The notes below the pieces were generated by a model. The model did no database searches, was not told the DNA's origin, and saw only the letters and a program-made list of their open reading frames with translations. From assembly GCA_964569055.1 (NCBI GenBank), contig CAZMSZ010000153.1, forward strand, positions 1 through 16,039: a stretch of DNA of 16,039 nt, written 5' to 3'. Numbering within the stretch: the stretch's first letter is position 1; the number at the start of each line of letters is the position of its first letter. Positions 15,023 through 16,039 of this stretch are shown here, in pieces. Source of the DNA: JAWLGW01 sp964569055 (GTDB lineage: Bacteria > Planctomycetota > J058). The position numbers and the translations under genes are program-made.

Positions 15023-15613
15023 GTGCTCGCCGCGGACGCCGACGTGCGCACCGACCTGCCGGGCTACCGCGTCTACCGCGCCGCCGCCGGCGAGGTCACC
15101 TGGGAGGAGCAGGGCGACGTCCTCGCCGAGTGGCGCGACGACCTCGTGACCTTCCTCCTCGGCTGCAGCTTCTCCGCCGAGCGCCCGCTGGCCGTGCGCG
15201 GGATCCCGCTCCGCCATGTGGAGCTCGGCCGCACGGTCCCCATGTTCCGCACGATCCGCCGCACGCGCCCCGTCGGCCCCTTCGGCGGCGAGCTGGTCGT
15301 GAGCATGCGCCCCGTGCCCCGCGCCCTGGTCGACGCCGCCACCGAGGCCACCCGCCCCCACCGCCACGCCCACGGCGCGCCGGTCCACGTGGGCGACCCC
15401 GAGGCGCTCGGCGTCCGCCTCGCCCAGCCCGACTACGGCGACCCCGTCCCGGTGCATGCCGGCGAGGTCGCCGTGTTCTGGGCCTGCGGCGTGACCAGCC
15501 AGGTCGCCGTCCAGGGCGCCCTCGCCGCCGGCGCGATCAATCTCGCGATCTCGCACGCGCCAGGGCGCATGTTCATCGCGGACGTGGCGAGCGCGAGCCT
15601 CGTGGAGCGGTAG
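15023..15613 (+). CDS. DUF1445 (YcsI/D-glutamate cyclase-like) protein, main part after the amber
   Basis: The domain as a whole runs from 14822 to 15613, 263 codons including the amber, which is the normal family length. It is recognised by GPTSG near its start and, after the amber, CRQNPAPCPLLE, RTDLPGYRVYR, WRDDLVTFLLGCSFSAERPL, GIPLRHVELGRTVPMFRT, GPFGGELVVSMRPVP, HAHGAPVHVGDPEALGV, PVFWACGVTSQ-type and SHAPGRMF. The family is called putative hydro-lyase; the related domain of eukaryotic DGLUCY makes 5-oxo-D-proline from D-glutamate. The given start is the first possible one after the amber, a GTG without Shine-Dalgarno; a protein from there would lack about 67 residues including the GPTSG and CPLL motifs, so independent translation would probably not give a working enzyme. 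Same frame as the oxoprolinase. Confidence 0.75.
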   Translation: MLAADADVRTDLPGYRVYRAAAGEVTWEEQGDVLAEWRDDLVTFLLGCSFSAERPLAVRGIPLRHVELGRTVPMFRTIRRTRPVGPFGGELVVSMRPVPRALVDAATEATRPHRHAHGAPVHVGDPEALGVRLAQPDYGDPVPVHAGEVAVFWACGVTSQVAVQGALAAGAINLAISHAPGRMFIADVASASLVER

Positions 15614-15839
15614 GCGCGGGCGGTCGTCGAGGACGACCCATGCGAAAGGGCACCACCCGCCGCGCGACCGGCGAGGCCCAGCCCTGGTGATCGATCGCGT
15701 TCGCCAGCGCGGCGAGCGCCCTGTCGCGCGCCTTGGCCTGCTTGCCGGCGAGGGCGCGCAGCCAGGCGGGGATCTCCTGCGCCGAGCCCGGGGCGTGCGC
15801 TTCGGCCGACCAGTCGATGGCGTCGAGACCGTCCAGCAT
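15573..15839 (-). pseudogene. Remnant of a HEAT-like repeat protein gene
   Basis: The first 65 codons (15839 down to about 15645) read LDAIDWSAEAHAPGSAQEIP, WLRALAG, ALAALANAIDHQGWASP and VVPF. They match the start of a family of HEAT-like proteins common in actinobacteria and myxobacteria, with the pattern W-x-x-L-x-H-A-x-G-S-A-x-x-(I/V)-P, N-I-x-H-Q-G and A-V-P-F-L. Intact members go on for several hundred residues, but here similarity stops after VPF at about 15644. The frame then runs as Arg/Pro-rich filler into the antisense of the DUF1445 gene and stops at 15573. It is best read as a 5' fragment left by a deletion or rearrangement. Some relatives sit near toxin genes as possible immunity proteins, but nothing here shows that role. 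Confidence 0.6.
15622..15638 (+). terminator. Stem-loop after the DUF1445 stop
   Basis: GGTCGTC-GAG-GACGACC is a perfect 7-bp stem with a 3-nt loop, 8 nt after the stop codon at 15613. No T tract follows. It is a likely 3' end for the oxoprolinase-DUF1445 transcript, and it lies directly beside the point where the HEAT-like remnant breaks off. Confidence 0.4.
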
Positions 15840-16039
15840 CGGCGTGAGCCCCAGGGGCGCGGCAGATCAGGGTAGCGCAGCGCGCGTCGGCGAGGCAGAG
15901 GTCCCCACGAGCGTCGCGCTAGTGCACGTCCGCGCAAGTCGCTTGGAATAGCGAAGGCTGCCAGATCGGCATCCGCAGGCACCTGGCGAGCTGCGCGCAT
16001 GCAGCACCTCGCCGCAGAGTACTGAGCCTGCTCGGCTCC
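15840..16039. other. End of window without recognisable gene
   Basis: This stretch is upstream of the remnant at 15839 on the minus strand. It contains a few stop codons in most frames, a TACCCT hexamer on the minus strand about 29 nt before the remnant start, and a small GAGCC/GGCTC hairpin near the end. I see no protein family, RNA gene or repeat in it. It may hold the old promoter of the broken gene. Confidence 0.4.

Noticed and set aside
10849..15690. Open frame of 1613 codons on the plus strand in another phase
   Set aside because: It is an Arg/Pro/Ala-rich shadow of the oxoprolinase gene without recognisable domains.
10862..16000. Open frame of 1712 codons on the minus strand
   Set aside because: It is antisense to the oxoprolinase-DUF1445 genes, rich in Arg, Gly, Ala and His, and shows no family motif. 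Long antisense frames are expected in DNA of such high GC content.
1..16039. CRISPR array, tRNA or rRNA genes
   Set aside because: No regularly spaced direct repeats, no cloverleaf with a CCA or T-arm pattern and no rRNA-like stretch were seen on either strand.

Overview
The window is very GC-rich DNA, with codon third positions almost all G or C, from a free-living bacterium with rich signalling. A eukaryotic-type Ser/Thr kinase carrying a RING-like zinc finger, a divergent ECF-like sigma factor, a histidine kinase without a visible partner and two SD-preceded lipoproteins suggest Myxococcota or Planctomycetota. No rRNA, tRNA or marker gene settles this, so the taxonomy is inference. The stop codons in use are TGA and TAG.

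Layout. 1-128: upstream DNA with small palindromes. 129-545: small STAS/SpoIIAA-like protein. 636-794: first copy of a 159-bp hairpin element (MITE) flanked by TA. 828-1280: conserved cysteine-containing protein of unknown function. 1281-1632: a T-richer non-coding stretch. 1633-3459: large lipoprotein with an Ig-like domain. 3459-3617: second, inverted MITE copy sitting exactly between two convergent stop codons. 3617-4102 (-): conserved hypothetical protein. 4219-4908: small lipoprotein. 4972-6839 (-): an operon of a sigma-70 family factor and a saccharopine-dehydrogenase-like oxidoreductase, divergent from the membrane kinase at 6901-8496. 8508-10786 (-): a methyltransferase downstream of a sensor histidine kinase. 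10892-15613: ATP-dependent 5-oxoprolinase running in frame into a DUF1445 (YcsI/D-glutamate-cyclase-like) domain, with one amber codon at 14933-14935. 15573-15839 (-): a remnant of a HEAT-like family gene. 15840-16039: nothing recognisable.

How the parts may work together. The sigma factor and the kinase share a 61-bp divergent promoter region and look like a phosphorylation-linked transcription module. The oxoprolinase and DUF1445 parts point to one pathway, glutamate/5-oxoproline cycling, because in Bacillus subtilis the DUF1445 gene ycsI lies in the 5-oxoprolinase (pxpABC) locus. Here the two are in one reading frame, broken only by an amber codon.

Most notable observations: (1) the amber-interrupted oxoprolinase-DUF1445 fusion; (2) two 98% identical inverted MITE copies, one inserted in the TA shared by two overlapping stop codons without harming either gene; (3) every confidently intact gene that lacks a Shine-Dalgarno sequence has a TAnnnT-like hexamer 6-9 nt before its start codon, as expected of leaderless mRNAs; (4) the sigma/kinase-RING module.
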